Assembly (NCBI RefSeq): GCF_000730605.1
Contig: NZ_BBIS01000026.1
Location: forward strand, 60,327 to 124,326
DNA: 64,000 nucleotides
Source: Pseudomonas monteilii NBRC 103158 = DSM 14164
Lineage (GTDB): Bacteria; Pseudomonadota; Gammaproteobacteria; Pseudomonadales; Pseudomonadaceae
Direction of reading: 5' to 3'
The position numbers and the translations under genes are program-made. A model generated the notes under the pieces. The model saw only the letters and a program-made list of their open reading frames with translations, had not been told where the DNA came from and ran no database searches. Positions 28,752-38,019 of this stretch are shown here, in pieces (positions within the stretch are counted from its first letter, which is position 1; each line of letters starts with the position of its first letter).

Positions 28752-30305
28752 CTACAACATCTTCTCCAAGCCAACGGCCTTGCTGATCCAGGCATTGAAC
28801 CGCCGCCACATCCCACCTGGCTCTGATGTCAGCATGTGCCGCTGACCATTGTCCTCGGTCGCCCATACCAATTTGTCACCCACCAGTTTCACCTGGTAAC
28901 TCAACGCAGGCGCCATACCCTGCTGGGCCAGTTCGCGGGTGTATTCGGCCAGCTCCGGGCTGTCCACCAGCACGCCTACCTCGGTGTTCCACAGCACTGA
29001 ACGCGGGTCGAAGTTGAATGAGCCGATGAAGGTCTTGCGCCGGTCGAACACGATCGCCTTGGTGTGCAGGCTCGAATCCGAACTGCCACGGAAACTCAGG
29101 TGCCCCGCCCTGGGGTCGCCGGGCTGGCGGCGCAGCTCGTACAGCTGCACTCCGTGCTCAAGCAAGGCCCGGCGATAGGGCGCGTAGCCTCCGTGCACCG
29201 CCGGTACATCGGTGGCTTCCAGCGAGTTGGTCAGCAGCTTCACCGAAACACCGGCGTCGGCGCGGCCGGTCAGGTACAGCAACCCCGGTTCACCCGGCAC
29301 GAAGTACGCCGATGTCAGCATCAGCTCGCTGCGCACGTTGGCCAGGTCCGGGGCCAGTTGCTGGCTCAGCAACAGCTGTGGGTCGGGTTCGTCATCGGCC
29401 AGCACCTTGTTCGGTGCATCCCACAACGCCTGGGCATGAGCCCAGATCAGCTCGTTGCGCCATACATCCAGGCGCGGCTGCGACTGGTAGGCCATCAGGC
29501 GGTCGTACAGGGCCTTGCGCCGGGTTCTGGCTTCGGCCAGCGACACCTCCAGGCGATGGCGGCTGGCGTGCAGGTCATTGGCATCCGGAGCACGCCAGAG
29601 GAAGTCGGTAATCGGCCGGCTCAGGGCGCTGTTCCAGTATTGGTCGAAACTGTGGCCAAGCTGTTCAGCCACCGGGCCTACACCCAGCAGGTCTATGTCG
29701 GTGAAGTTGAGGTTGGGTTCGGCATCGAAATATTCGTCACCCAGGTTGCGGCCACCCACGATGGCCATGCTGTTGTCCACCAGGAACAGTTTGTTGTGCA
29801 TGCGCCGGTGCTGGCGCGACAGGTTGAACAGCCGGCCCACGGCGCGCGTCACGCCTGTGCTACGGCCCAGGTGCAGCGGGTTGAACACGCGAATCTGGAT
29901 GTTCGGGTGGGCATCCAGGGTGCCCATGATGGTATCCAGGCCATCGCTGGTGGTGTCGTCCAGCAGGATGCGCACACGCACGCCACGGTCGGCGGCGCGT
30001 AGCAGTTCATGCACCAGTGCGCGGGTGCTGAGGCCGTCGTGGACGATGTAATACTGCAGGTCGATGCTTGCCTGGGCGTTGCGGATCAGTTCGGCACGGG
30101 CGCGGAATGCCTCGTTGCTGTTGGGCAGCAGGCGAAAGCCCGAGCGCCCCCCGTAGGGCGCGGCCTGGCGCAGCACCGAGCGGCCGAAGGCCGAGTCGTT
30201 GGCGGGTAACGCCTGGCTGGTTTCGCGGGGCACACCGACACTGGCGCAGCCGGTAAGGCCGAGCGACAGTACCAGCAGCAGAGGCAAGGCTCGCTGGAGT
30301 CTCAA
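28752..30305 (-). CDS. Phospholipase D/cardiolipin synthase-like lipoprotein
   Basis: The protein has two HKD motifs (HNKLFLVDN and HTKAIVFDRR), so it belongs to the phospholipase D superfamily; the full-length relatives include cardiolipin synthase C-type enzymes. I place the start at TTG 30305, 37 codons inside the longest frame. It gives a clean lipoprotein signal (LRLQRALPLLLVLSLGLTGC, Cys20) and has AGGA ten bases upstream, and it avoids overlap with the regulator gene. The product is then 517 residues. The lipobox predicts membrane anchoring with the catalytic domains in the periplasm. Substrate is unproven. Confidence 0.82.
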   Translation of the reverse strand: MRLQRALPLLLVLSLGLTGCASVGVPRETSQALPANDSAFGRSVLRQAAPYGGRSGFRLLPNSNEAFRARAELIRNAQASIDLQYYIVHDGLSTRALVHELLRAADRGVRVRILLDDTTSDGLDTIMGTLDAHPNIQIRVFNPLHLGRSTGVTRAVGRLFNLSRQHRRMHNKLFLVDNSMAIVGGRNLGDEYFDAEPNLNFTDIDLLGVGPVAEQLGHSFDQYWNSALSRPITDFLWRAPDANDLHASRHRLEVSLAEARTRRKALYDRLMAYQSQPRLDVWRNELIWAHAQALWDAPNKVLADDEPDPQLLLSQQLAPDLANVRSELMLTSAYFVPGEPGLLYLTGRADAGVSVKLLTNSLEATDVPAVHGGYAPYRRALLEHGVQLYELRRQPGDPRAGHLSFRGSSDSSLHTKAIVFDRRKTFIGSFNFDPRSVLWNTEVGVLVDSPELAEYTRELAQQGMAPALSYQVKLVGDKLVWATEDNGQRHMLTSEPGGMWRRFNAWISKAVGLEKML

Positions 30306-30366
30306 GGGTGGATCGTCCTGTGCAGCAAGGGCTTTAGGGGGTTGGACCGTGGCGGGCGGCGCAAAG

Positions 30367-31797
30367 TTACGCGTCGGCGCTTTCTTCATCCAGTAGACGA
30401 AGGGCGGTTTCACCAACCTTGCGCACGGCGGCTTCGATCTGCGGCGTTGGCCGCGCGGCGAAGTTCATGCGCAGGCAGTGGCGGAACTTGCCCGAGGCCG
30501 AGAAGATACTGCCGACGGCAACCTGCACGCCCTGCTCCAGTAAAGCCCGGTTCAGGCGCAGCGTATCGAAATGTTCGGGCAATTCTACCCAGAGCATGAA
30601 GCCGCCTTGGGGCCGGCTCACCCGGGTGCCTGCCGGGAAGTAGCGGGTCACCCAGTCGCTCATCAGGTCGCGGCCGCGTTGGTACTGGCTACGCATACGC
30701 CGGACGTGGGGTTGATAGTGCCCGGCGGCGATGAAGTCGGCGATGGCCAGTTGGGGCTGGCAGGCGGTGCTGCCGGTGCTGATGTACTTCATGTGCAGCA
30801 CGCGTTCCAGATAGCGCCCAGGGGCCACCCAACCTACTCGCAGGCCAGGGGCGAGGGTTTTGGAGAATGAACTGCACAGCAGCACGCGGCCATCGTCGTC
30901 GAACGACTTGAGGGTGCGCGGGCGCGGGTAGGTGTAGGCCAGGTCGCCGTATACATCATCCTCCAGAATTGCCACGTCGTAGCGCTGGGCCAGGCTCAGC
31001 AATGCCTTCTTGCGTGCCTCGGGCATGATGTAGCCAAGCGGGTTGTTGCAGCTGGGGGTGATCTGGATGAGCTTGATCGGCCACTGCTCCAGGGCCAGCT
31101 CCAGCGCCTCCAGGCTGATGCCGGTGACCGGGTCGGTGGGGATTTCCAGCGCCTTCATACCCAGGCCCTTCAGGGTTTGCATGGCGCCGTGGAAGCTGGG
31201 GGAGTCGACGGCAACGATGTCGCCCGGCTCGCACACGGCGCGGATGCTGCACGACAGCGCCTCGTGGCAGCCGGTGGTGATCACCAGGTCGGCCGGGCCA
31301 AGGCGGCAACCGGAATCGAGCACCAGCCGGGCAACCTGTTCACGCAGGGCCAGGTTGCCGTGAATGTTGTCGTAGTACAGGCCTGGCATGTCCTGCCGCC
31401 GGCTCAACTGCGCCAGGCTGCGCAGCAGCGGCTTAAGGGTGGGGCTGTCGATGTCGGGCATGCCGCGGCCGAGCTGGACCACATCCTTGCGTGGGGTGCT
31501 GCGCACCAGTTCCAGCACCTGTTCCCACTGCGAGATGTCCACCGGGCGTTGGGCCGGGCGGCTGACGGCGGGTAGGGCCGGCAGCAGGCGGTGGTCACTG
31601 ACGAAATAGCCGGACTTGGGCCGTGGCGAGACCATGCCGCTGTCTTCGAGCATTCGGTAGGCCTGCTGCACGGTGCTCAGGCTGACGCCATGCTCCACGC
31701 TCAGGGCGCGCACCGATGGCAGGCGCTGGCCGGGGCGGTACAGGCCCTGTTCGATGCGGGCGCCGAGCAGTTCGGCGAGGTTCAGGTAGAGGGTCAC
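30367..31797 (-). CDS. MocR/PdxR-type regulator (GntR helix-turn-helix fused to an aminotransferase domain)
   Basis: A GntR winged helix (about 1-70, GLYRPGQRLPSVRALSVEHG) is joined to a fold-type I aminotransferase domain with the PLP lysine in SSFSKTLAPGLRVGW. The aspartate of AILEDDVYGDLAY is also present. MocR regulators sense PLP or amino compounds and often control transport or catabolism. I start at GTG 31797, which has AGGAGT six bases upstream, giving 476 residues; an ATG 20 codons earlier lacks such a site. It is divergent from the DUF1127 gene. The target is unknown. Confidence 0.87.
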   Translation of the reverse strand: MTLYLNLAELLGARIEQGLYRPGQRLPSVRALSVEHGVSLSTVQQAYRMLEDSGMVSPRPKSGYFVSDHRLLPALPAVSRPAQRPVDISQWEQVLELVRSTPRKDVVQLGRGMPDIDSPTLKPLLRSLAQLSRRQDMPGLYYDNIHGNLALREQVARLVLDSGCRLGPADLVITTGCHEALSCSIRAVCEPGDIVAVDSPSFHGAMQTLKGLGMKALEIPTDPVTGISLEALELALEQWPIKLIQITPSCNNPLGYIMPEARKKALLSLAQRYDVAILEDDVYGDLAYTYPRPRTLKSFDDDGRVLLCSSFSKTLAPGLRVGWVAPGRYLERVLHMKYISTGSTACQPQLAIADFIAAGHYQPHVRRMRSQYQRGRDLMSDWVTRYFPAGTRVSRPQGGFMLWVELPEHFDTLRLNRALLEQGVQVAVGSIFSASGKFRHCLRMNFAARPTPQIEAAVRKVGETALRLLDEESADA

Positions 31798-31975
31798 GGC
31801 ATACTCCTGCGCTGCGTTGGCATAGCGACCGGTACAGTTGGGTTGAAAATACAGCATTCAGTCGATCTTCAGCCAATTCTGTATGGGAATAATAAGGCTG
31901 TATTGGATCTGTATTGCCGGTGCTGCCGACGCGCATGCTTTCTCCACGGTATCAATCGAACGGGAGTACGCAGCG

Positions 31976-32206
31976 ATGGGTGGCATGAGCGATGTGCGCT
32001 TGCAACTGTTGGCCAGGGAGCTGGAAGTCGGGCAGCAGGCCAAGGTCTTCAACGCGCCGGAGGGTTTGGGGCGTTGGGGGCTGATGCTGCATCGCTGGCA
32101 CACCCGCAGGGTGCTGCTGCAGTTGACGGATGACGAGCTGCGCGATGTCGGGCTGAGCTGGGAGCAGGCCCGGACAGAAGGGCGTAAGCCCTTCTGGAAA
32201 GATTGA
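31976..32206 (+). CDS. DUF1127-family small protein
   Basis: The 76-residue product ends with a DUF1127-like arginine-rich segment (HTRRVLLQLTDDELRDVGLS, then EQARTEGRKPFWKD). Family members in other bacteria have been linked to RNA binding, phosphate or carbon control and virulence, so no specific function can be given. I chose ATG 31976, nine bases after GGGAG; ATG 31985 is possible. It is divergent from the MocR gene and convergent with the PauB-like oxidase gene, which ends 5 bases away. Confidence 0.75.
   Translation: MGGMSDVRLQLLARELEVGQQAKVFNAPEGLGRWGLMLHRWHTRRVLLQLTDDELRDVGLSWEQARTEGRKPFWKD
32176..32195. terminator. Perfect hairpin inside the last codons of the DUF1127 gene
   Basis: AGAAGGGC-GTAA-GCCCTTCT lies in the final codons and 11 bases before the stop. 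The convergent oxidase gene stops at 32211. It could stop the leftward transcript or stabilise the DUF1127 mRNA. No T-run follows. Confidence 0.35.
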
Positions 32207-32210
32207 GGCC

Positions 32211-33503
32211 CTAGACCAGTTCTTTAAGCCGGTGCCACAGCATCCCCAATGCCAGCAGCGGCGAGCGCAGGTGCTTGCCGCCAGGGAAGGTGATGTGTGG
32301 CACCTTGGCGAACAGGTCGAAACGCCCGCTCTGCTGGCCGCTGATGGCTTCGCCCAGCAGGCGCGCGGCCAGGTGGGTGGCGTTGAGCCCATGGCCTGAA
32401 TAGGCTTGGGCGTAATACACGTTCGGCTGGCTGACCAAGCGGCCAACCTGTGGCAGGCGGTTGGCGCCGATGCCGATCATGCCGCCCCACTGGTAGTCGA
32501 TGCGCACGTCGGCCAACTCAGGGAACACCTTGAGCATCTTCGGCTGCATGTAGGCGGCAATGTCCTTCGGGTCGCGGCCCGAGTAATGGCAGGCCCCACC
32601 GAACAGCAGGCGGTTGTCGGCAGACAGGCGGTAGTAGTCCAGGGCCACGCGCTGGTCGCACACCGCCATGTTTTGTGGCAGCAGCGTGCGTGCGCGTTCT
32701 TCGCCCAGCGGCTCGGTAGCGATGATGTAGCTGCCCGCAGGCAGTACCTTGCCGCCTAGCTCGCGGTTGAGGTCGTTGTGATAGGCATTGCAGCACAGCA
32801 CCAAGGTCTTGGCGCGCACTCGCCCTTGGGCAGTATGCACCTGCACTTCAGGCCCGTAGTCGATGCGGGTAACCTCGGACTGTTCGAACAGCTTGACGCC
32901 CAGGCGGCTGGCCACGTCCGCTTCGCCCAGGGCCAGGTTCAGCGGGTGCAGATGGCCGGAACCCATGTCGACCAGCCCGCCCACATAGCAGTCGGCACCG
33001 ACCACGCTGTGGATATCGTCCTTGCCGACTAGCCGAAGTTCATGCGCGTAGCCCAGGCTGCGCAGTTCTTCGGCGTCCTCGGCAAAGCCCAGCAATTCGG
33101 CGGGTTTGTTGGCCAGGTCGCAGTAACCCCAGGTCAGGTCACAGGCGATGGCATGCTTTTCCACCCGCTCGCGCACGATCTGCACGGCCTCCAGGCCCAT
33201 CAGCTTCATGCTGCGCACGCCGTCCTCGCCAATTACCGGCAGGAACTGTTCCAGGCCATGACCAACGCCACGGATTAGCTGCCCGCCATTGCGCCCACTG
33301 GCGCCCCAGCCCAGTTTGCGTGCTTCCAGCAAGATGACCGAGAAGCCGCGTTCGGCCAGTTCGATGGCAGTGTTCAGGCCCGAATAGCCCCCGCCGACGA
33401 TGCACACATCGGCGCTATGGTCGCCTTGCAGGAAGGAGTGGTCAGGGTGTGGTGCGCTGCTGGCGGCGTAGTAGGAGGCGGCATGCTGCGCGCTGTGGAT
33501 CAT
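32211..33503 (-). CDS. FAD-dependent gamma-glutamylpolyamine oxidase-like protein (PuuB/PauB type)
   Basis: The 430-residue flavoprotein has an N-terminal dinucleotide motif (ADVCIVGGGYSGLNTAIELA), an ATG-like GASGRNGGQLIRG and a C-terminal IGIGANRLPQVGR FAD site, typical of DAO-family oxidases such as PuuB. In P. aeruginosa a PauB paralogue lies near dadA-lrp, and here too the gene is close to lrp, dadA and pauR. It probably oxidises gamma-glutamyl-putrescine or a related amine to the aldehyde used by KauB. The specific substrate is inferred. Confidence 0.82.
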   Translation of the reverse strand: MIHSAQHAASYYAASSAPHPDHSFLQGDHSADVCIVGGGYSGLNTAIELAERGFSVILLEARKLGWGASGRNGGQLIRGVGHGLEQFLPVIGEDGVRSMKLMGLEAVQIVRERVEKHAIACDLTWGYCDLANKPAELLGFAEDAEELRSLGYAHELRLVGKDDIHSVVGADCYVGGLVDMGSGHLHPLNLALGEADVASRLGVKLFEQSEVTRIDYGPEVQVHTAQGRVRAKTLVLCCNAYHNDLNRELGGKVLPAGSYIIATEPLGEERARTLLPQNMAVCDQRVALDYYRLSADNRLLFGGACHYSGRDPKDIAAYMQPKMLKVFPELADVRIDYQWGGMIGIGANRLPQVGRLVSQPNVYYAQAYSGHGLNATHLAARLLGEAISGQQSGRFDLFAKVPHITFPGGKHLRSPLLALGMLWHRLKELV

Positions 33504-33566
33504 TGGTTCGGTCCTGAGGCTGGAAGGCTAGGGGAGGAGGATAAGCCGGGCCTTTGGGGTGGGCAA

Positions 33567-33660
33567 CCGGCCTCATCGCCGGCAAGCCAGCTCCCACAGG
33601 ATTGTGCGATAGCTGAGACCAGTGGTGTACCTGTGGGAGCTGGCTTGCCGGCGATTGGCC
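33567..33660. repeat. Variant inverted REP pair (CGCCGGCAAGCCAGCTCCCACAGG type)
   Basis: GGCCTCATCGCCGGCAAGCC with GCTCCCACAG is mirrored from 33631 to 33660. The layout is that of the P. putida REP, but the core differs (GCCGGCAAGCCAGC instead of GCGGGTAAACCCGC). It precedes the YkgJ-type gene, so its right arm abuts a TATAAT (33662-33667). Confidence 0.8.
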
Positions 33661-33698
33661 CTATAATCCAGCTTCAGTCTTCAATTTTGTACATCGCC

Positions 33699-34052
33699 AT
33701 GTCCTGCAACCGCCACAAGATCCACTTCCTGCGCGAACTCATCCCCTCATTCGAGTGCGAACCCGGCTGCCACGACTGCTGCGGCCCGGTCACCACCTCG
33801 GCAGAAGAAATGGCCCGCCTCCCGCGCAAGTCCCAGGCCGAGCAGGACGCCGCCCTGGAGCGCCTGGACTGTGTGCACCTCGGCCCCAACGGCTGCACGG
33901 TGTATGAAGAACGGCCCATGATTTGCCGCCTGTTCGGCACCACGCCGCGCATGGCCTGCCCGCGTGGTCGTGGCCCTGAACCGATGATCGACCCTGCCGC
34001 CGAGCAGCTGGTCCATCAGTTCATTGCCACCACCCGCCAGGTGCTGGTCTAG
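33699..34052 (+). CDS. YkgJ-family cysteine cluster protein
   Basis: The 117-residue protein contains a conserved cysteine set: CEPGCHDCCGPVTT near residue 20, DCVHLGPNGCTVYEERPMICRLFG in the middle and a further MACPRG. YkgJ-type proteins are thought to bind zinc or an iron-sulfur cluster; the function is not established. I see no strong ribosome site before ATG 33699. TATAAT at 33662 suggests a promoter just inside the REP edge, giving a very short leader. It is convergent with the Lrp gene, 2 bases apart. Confidence 0.8.
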   Translation: MSCNRHKIHFLRELIPSFECEPGCHDCCGPVTTSAEEMARLPRKSQAEQDAALERLDCVHLGPNGCTVYEERPMICRLFGTTPRMACPRGRGPEPMIDPAAEQLVHQFIATTRQVLV

Positions 34053-34054
34053 CC

Positions 34055-34543
34055 TCAGTCCGGAATCGGCAGGCAGAGGCTCTCCTTCACCTCTTCCATC
34101 ACGATGTAGCTCTTCGACTCACGCACGTGCGGCAGCTTCAGCAGGATGTCGCCAAGCAGCTTGCGGTACGACGCCATCTCCGAAATACGCGCTTTCACCA
34201 GGTAGTCGAAGTCGCCCGACACCAGGTGGCACTCCAACACATGGGGCAGCTTCAACACCGCGCGGCGGAACTCCTCGAAGGTGTCGCCCGACTTGTAGTC
34301 CAGGCTGATTTCCACGAACACCAGCAGGCTGCCCTTTAGGTGCTGCGGGTTCAGGCGGGCGTTGTAGCCCATGATGATGCCCTCGCGCTCCAGGCGGCGA
34401 ACCCGCTCGGTGCAAGGGGTGGTGGACAGCCCAACTTTCTCGCCCAGTTCGGTGAAGGAAATACGCCCGTCATTCTGCAGGATGCGCAGGATGTTACGGT
34501 CGATCTTGTCCAGTTCACGCTTGCTCTGGTGCTGGGTTCTCAT
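34055..34543 (-). CDS. lrp: Lrp/AsnC-family regulator, probable DadR
   Basis: The 162-residue Lrp-type regulator begins with an asnC-type helix-turn-helix (LDKIDRNILRILQNDGRISF, then STTPCTERVRRLE). It ends in a RAM/effector domain (ECHLVSGDFDYLVKARI). I start at ATG 34543; a start 16 codons earlier lacks the usual ribosome site. It is divergent from dadA across 156 bp. In P. aeruginosa the Lrp-like DadR at this position activates dadAX in response to alanine, so the same is likely here. Confidence 0.92.
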   Translation of the reverse strand: MRTQHQSKRELDKIDRNILRILQNDGRISFTELGEKVGLSTTPCTERVRRLEREGIIMGYNARLNPQHLKGSLLVFVEISLDYKSGDTFEEFRRAVLKLPHVLECHLVSGDFDYLVKARISEMASYRKLLGDILLKLPHVRESKSYIVMEEVKESLCLPIPD

Positions 34544-34633
34544 AGGGGATGCCCCTCCGTGAAAGGCGATTTTGCCGAGAATTCTCGCCAATAATAGGCT
34601 TTTATATAGTGAATTGCACTGGTCTCAAATTCC

Positions 34634-34639
34634 TATACT
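34634..34639 (+). promoter_or_regulatory. Probable -10 element of dadA
   Basis: TATACT lies 60 bases before the dadA ATG. No good -35 box is spaced for it, as expected of an activator-dependent promoter. GAGAATTCTC (34577-34586) lies upstream, between the divergent lrp and dadA genes. Confidence 0.3.
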
Positions 34640-34699
34640 GCGCCCATTCATGCCATTTCAATAAAAGTCTGCGGCGTGCCGCGTGTGAGGGATATAACG

Positions 34700-36004
34700 A
34701 TGCGAGTTCTGGTACTTGGTAGCGGCGTAATCGGAACCGCCAGTGCCTACTACCTGGCCCGGCAAGGTTTCGAAGTGACGGTGGTCGACCGCCAGCCGGC
34801 GGTGGCCATGGAAACCAGTTTTGCCAACGCCGGTCAGATCTCGCCCGGCTATGCCTCGCCCTGGGCCGCACCTGGCGTGCCGCTGAAGGCCATCAAGTGG
34901 CTGCTGGAGCGCCACGCCCCCCTGGCCATCAAGCTCACCGGCGACGTCGACCAGTACCTGTGGATGGCACAGATGCTGCGCAACTGCACCGCCAGCCGTT
35001 ACGCGGTGAACAAAGAGCGCATGGTGCGTCTGTCCGAGTACAGCCGTGACTGCCTCGACGAGCTGCGCGCTGAAACCGGCATCAATTACGAAAACCGTAG
35101 CCTGGGCACTACCCAGCTGTTCCGTACCCAGGCTCAGGTAGATGCTGCGGCCAAGGACATTGCCGTGCTCGAACAGTCCGGCGTGCCTTACGAATTGCTC
35201 GACCGCGACGGCATTGCCCGCGTGGAGCCTGCCCTGGCGGGGGTGAAAGACATCCTGGCCGGCGCCCTGCGCTTGCCTAACGACCAAACTGGCGACTGCC
35301 AGCTGTTCACCACCAAGCTCGCCGACATGGCGCTGAAGCTGGGCGTGGAGTTCCGCTTCGGCCAGGACATCCAGCGCCTGGACTTCGCTGGCGACCGCAT
35401 CAATGGCGTGTGGATCGACGGCAAGCTGGAAACTGCCGACCGCTACGTGCTGGCGCTGGGCAGCTACTCGCCGCAGATGCTCAAGCCGCTGGGCATCAAG
35501 GCCCCGGTTTATCCGCTTAAAGGCTACTCGCTGACCGTGCCGATCACCAACGGCGACATGGCCCCGACGTCGACCATTCTTGATGAAACCTACAAGGTTG
35601 CGATCACCCGTTTCGACAACCGCATCCGCGTTGGTGGCATGGCTGAAATCGCCGGTTTTGACCTGTCGCTGAACCCGCGTCGGCGCGAAACGCTGGAGAT
35701 GATCGTCAACGACCTTTATCCTCGCGGCGGTGATCTGAGCCAGGCCAGCTTCTGGACCGGCCTGCGCCCGGCGACCCCGGACGGTACGCCGATTGTGGGT
35801 GCGACCGCGTTCCGCAACCTGTTCCTGAACACCGGTCACGGTACTTTGGGCTGGACCATGGCGTGCGGCTCCGGTCGTCTGCTGGCCGACCTGATTGCGC
35901 GCAAGAAGCCGCAGATCAGTGCCGAAGGCCTGGACATTTCCCGTTATGGCAACAGCCCGGAAGTAGCCAAGCACGGGCAGACTGCGCCGGCTCATCAGCA
36001 GTAA
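34700..36004 (+). CDS. dadA: D-amino acid dehydrogenase small subunit DadA
   Basis: DadA oxidises D-alanine and other D-amino acids to 2-oxoacids, passing electrons to the respiratory chain at the inner membrane. The 434-residue flavoprotein starts [20 protein letters not shown], the FAD motif, and contains [11 protein letters not shown] and the C-terminal [22 protein letters not shown] stands upstream of ATG 34700; eight upstream codons in frame are not needed. It is followed by dadX after a REP pair. Lrp/DadR is divergent. Confidence 0.96.
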   Translation: MRVLVLGSGVIGTASAYYLARQGFEVTVVDRQPAVAMETSFANAGQISPGYASPWAAPGVPLKAIKWLLERHAPLAIKLTGDVDQYLWMAQMLRNCTASRYAVNKERMVRLSEYSRDCLDELRAETGINYENRSLGTTQLFRTQAQVDAAAKDIAVLEQSGVPYELLDRDGIARVEPALAGVKDILAGALRLPNDQTGDCQLFTTKLADMALKLGVEFRFGQDIQRLDFAGDRINGVWIDGKLETADRYVLALGSYSPQMLKPLGIKAPVYPLKGYSLTVPITNGDMAPTSTILDETYKVAITRFDNRIRVGGMAEIAGFDLSLNPRRRETLEMIVNDLYPRGGDLSQASFWTGLRPATPDGTPIVGATAFRNLFLNTGHGTLGWTMACGSGRLLADLIARKKPQISAEGLDISRYGNSPEVAKHGQTAPAHQQ

Positions 36005-36014
36005 GTTCGCCTGT

Positions 36015-36105
36015 ACCGGTCCTTTCGCGGCTAAAGCCGTTCCCACAGAGATCGCATGTGCATCGACATTGTGCGGTCCCTGTGGGAGCGGCTTTAGCCG
36101 CGAAG
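36015..36105. repeat. Variant REP pair between dadA and dadX
   Basis: ACCGGTCCTTTCGCGGCTAA with AGCCGTTCCCACAG is mirrored at 36079-36105 (CTGTGGGAGCGGCTTTAGCC then GCGAAG). The core GCGGCTAAAGCCG is a third REP subtype in this window. It lies inside the probable dadA-dadX transcript. Confidence 0.82.
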
Positions 36106-36151
36106 AACCCAACACCGTTTTCAACCTGTGAACCACCATAAGGCAGCCGCC

Positions 36152-37225
36152 ATGCGTCCCGCCCGCGCCCTGATCGACCTCCAGGCCCTGCGCCACAACT
36201 ATCGTCTGGCCCGTGAACTGACCGGTGCCAAAGCCCTCGCCGTGATCAAGGCCGACGCCTATGGCCATGGCGCCGTGCGTTGCGCCCTGGCCCTGGAGGC
36301 CGAAGCCGACGGTTTTGCCGTGGCCTGCATTGAAGAGGCGCTGGAACTGCGCGCCGCCGGTATCAAGGCCCCGGTGCTGCTGCTGGAAGGCTTTTTCGAA
36401 GTCAGCGAGCTGGCGCTGATCGCCGAGCACGACCTGTGGTGTGTGGTGCATTCGTTGTGGCAGCTCGAAGCCATCGAGCAGACCCAGGTCCACAAGCCGC
36501 TCACTGTCTGGTTGAAGCTCGACAGTGGCATGCATCGTGTCGGTCTGCACCCCAAGGATTACCACGAGGCTTACCGGCGCCTGCTGGCCAGTGGCAAGGT
36601 TTCTCGCATCGTGCTGATGAGCCACTTCGCTCGCGCCGACGAGCTGGATGCCGACGCCACTGCCCAGCAGATTGCCGTGTTCGAGGCTGCCCGCCAGGGC
36701 CTGGCCGCCGAATGCAGCCTGCGCAACTCCCCCGGCGTGCTGGGCTGGCCACAAGCCCCCAGCGATTGGGTACGCCCAGGCCTGATGCTGTATGGCGCCA
36801 CCCCGTTCGAAGTGGCCCAGGCCCAGGCCCAACGCCTGCAACCGGTCATGACCTTGCAATCGCGGGTCATCAGCGTGCGCGAGCTGCCTGCCGGCGAGCC
36901 GGTGGGCTATGGCGCCAAGTTCGTCAGCCCCCGGCCAACCCGCGTTGGCGTGGTTGCCATGGGCTATGCCGACGGCTACCCGCGCCAGGCGCCCAACGGC
37001 ACCCCGGTATTGGTTGCCGGCCAGCGCACCCAGCTGATTGGCCGTGTATCGATGGACATGCTCAGCGTCGACCTGACCGACGTGCCACAAGCCACTGTCG
37101 GCAGCCCGGTCGAGCTGTGGGGCAAGCAGGTGCTGGCCAGTGAAGTGGCCGCACACGCGGGCACCATTCCTTACCAGATCTTCTGCAACCTGAAGCGCGT
37201 ACTGCGGGACTACATCGGCGAATGA
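36152..37225 (+). CDS. dadX: Catabolic alanine racemase DadX
   Basis: The 357-residue PLP enzyme has the cofactor lysine in [13 protein letters not shown] (near residue 33) and the catalytic tyrosine in the [10 protein letters not shown] region, with a C-terminal [15 protein letters not shown]. It interconverts L- and D-alanine for degradation through DadA. I start at ATG 36152 ([17 protein letters not shown]). Position after dadA and before pauR supports DadX rather than the anabolic Alr. Confidence 0.95.
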   Translation: MRPARALIDLQALRHNYRLARELTGAKALAVIKADAYGHGAVRCALALEAEADGFAVACIEEALELRAAGIKAPVLLLEGFFEVSELALIAEHDLWCVVHSLWQLEAIEQTQVHKPLTVWLKLDSGMHRVGLHPKDYHEAYRRLLASGKVSRIVLMSHFARADELDADATAQQIAVFEAARQGLAAECSLRNSPGVLGWPQAPSDWVRPGLMLYGATPFEVAQAQAQRLQPVMTLQSRVISVRELPAGEPVGYGAKFVSPRPTRVGVVAMGYADGYPRQAPNGTPVLVAGQRTQLIGRVSMDMLSVDLTDVPQATVGSPVELWGKQVLASEVAAHAGTIPYQIFCNLKRVLRDYIGE

Positions 37226-37334
37226 CATGCTGAAGCGGACAGGTTGAGGGGCGGTGTGTTGTAAATACTGAACGGCATTGCCATGATATCGTTCACATCC
37301 ACCCCCTTTTCCACCGTTTCAGGAGGCTCCAGCT

Positions 37335-37883
37335 TTGGACGTCGGCGAACGACTGCAAGCCATCCGCAAGCTCAAGGGCCTGTCCCAGCGTGAACTCGCC
37401 AAGCGTGCCGGCGTGACCAACAGCACCATCTCGATGATCGAGAAGAACAGTGTGAGCCCCTCGATCAGCTCGCTGCGCAAGGTGCTGAGTGGCATCCCCA
37501 TGTCCATGGTCGAGTTCTTTTCGGTCGAGCTGGAACCTGAAAGCCCCACGCAGATTGTTTACAAGGCCCACGAGCTGATCGACATCTCGGACGGTGCGGT
37601 GACCATGAAGCTGGTCGGCAAGTCGCACCCCAACCGCGCCATCGCCTTTCTCACCGAGGTGTACCCGCCGGGTGCCGACACCGGTGCCGAGATGCTCACC
37701 CATGACGGCGAGGAAACCGGCATCTTGCTGGAGGGCCGCCTGGAACTGGTGGTCGGCAACGAGATCTTCATCCTCGAAGAAGGCGACAGCTATTACTTCG
37801 AAAGCACCCGCCCGCACCGTTTTCGCAACCCCTTCGACCAGCCCGCGCGGTTGATCAGCGCAGCGACGCCTTCAAACTTTTGA
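37335..37883 (+). CDS. pauR: XRE-cupin regulator, probable polyamine repressor PauR
   Basis: A helix-turn-helix (MDVGERLQAIRKLKGLSQRE, then LAKRAGVTNSTISMIEKN) is joined to a cupin (SHPNRAIAFLTEVYPPGADTG, then EETGILLEGRLELVVG). This 182-residue layout is that of PauR/PuuR, the repressors of gamma-glutamylpolyamine genes. In P. aeruginosa PauR lies between dadX and the cytochrome c5 gene, exactly as here. The start is TTG 37335, eight bases after AGGAGG. It probably represses kauB, the oxidase and the ligase operon in this window. Operator sites were not identified. Confidence 0.88.
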   Translation: MDVGERLQAIRKLKGLSQRELAKRAGVTNSTISMIEKNSVSPSISSLRKVLSGIPMSMVEFFSVELEPESPTQIVYKAHELIDISDGAVTMKLVGKSHPNRAIAFLTEVYPPGADTGAEMLTHDGEETGILLEGRLELVVGNEIFILEEGDSYYFESTRPHRFRNPFDQPARLISAATPSNF

Positions 37884-38019
37884 TCCAGCGCAGTGCATTG
37901 ATTCGGCAATACCCCTTTCCCGTGTAGGGTCGTTTCACGGCCTCTGGGTTCCCGCTATACTTTTCAACGCTCGCCGTTTCGTGGCCGCGAGCGTGATTAG
38001 CCACCATGAGGGTGTTCGC

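Noticed and set aside
34658..37228. 856-codon minus-strand frame over dadA and dadX
   Set aside because: Shadow of two well-identified genes, with no recognisable domain.
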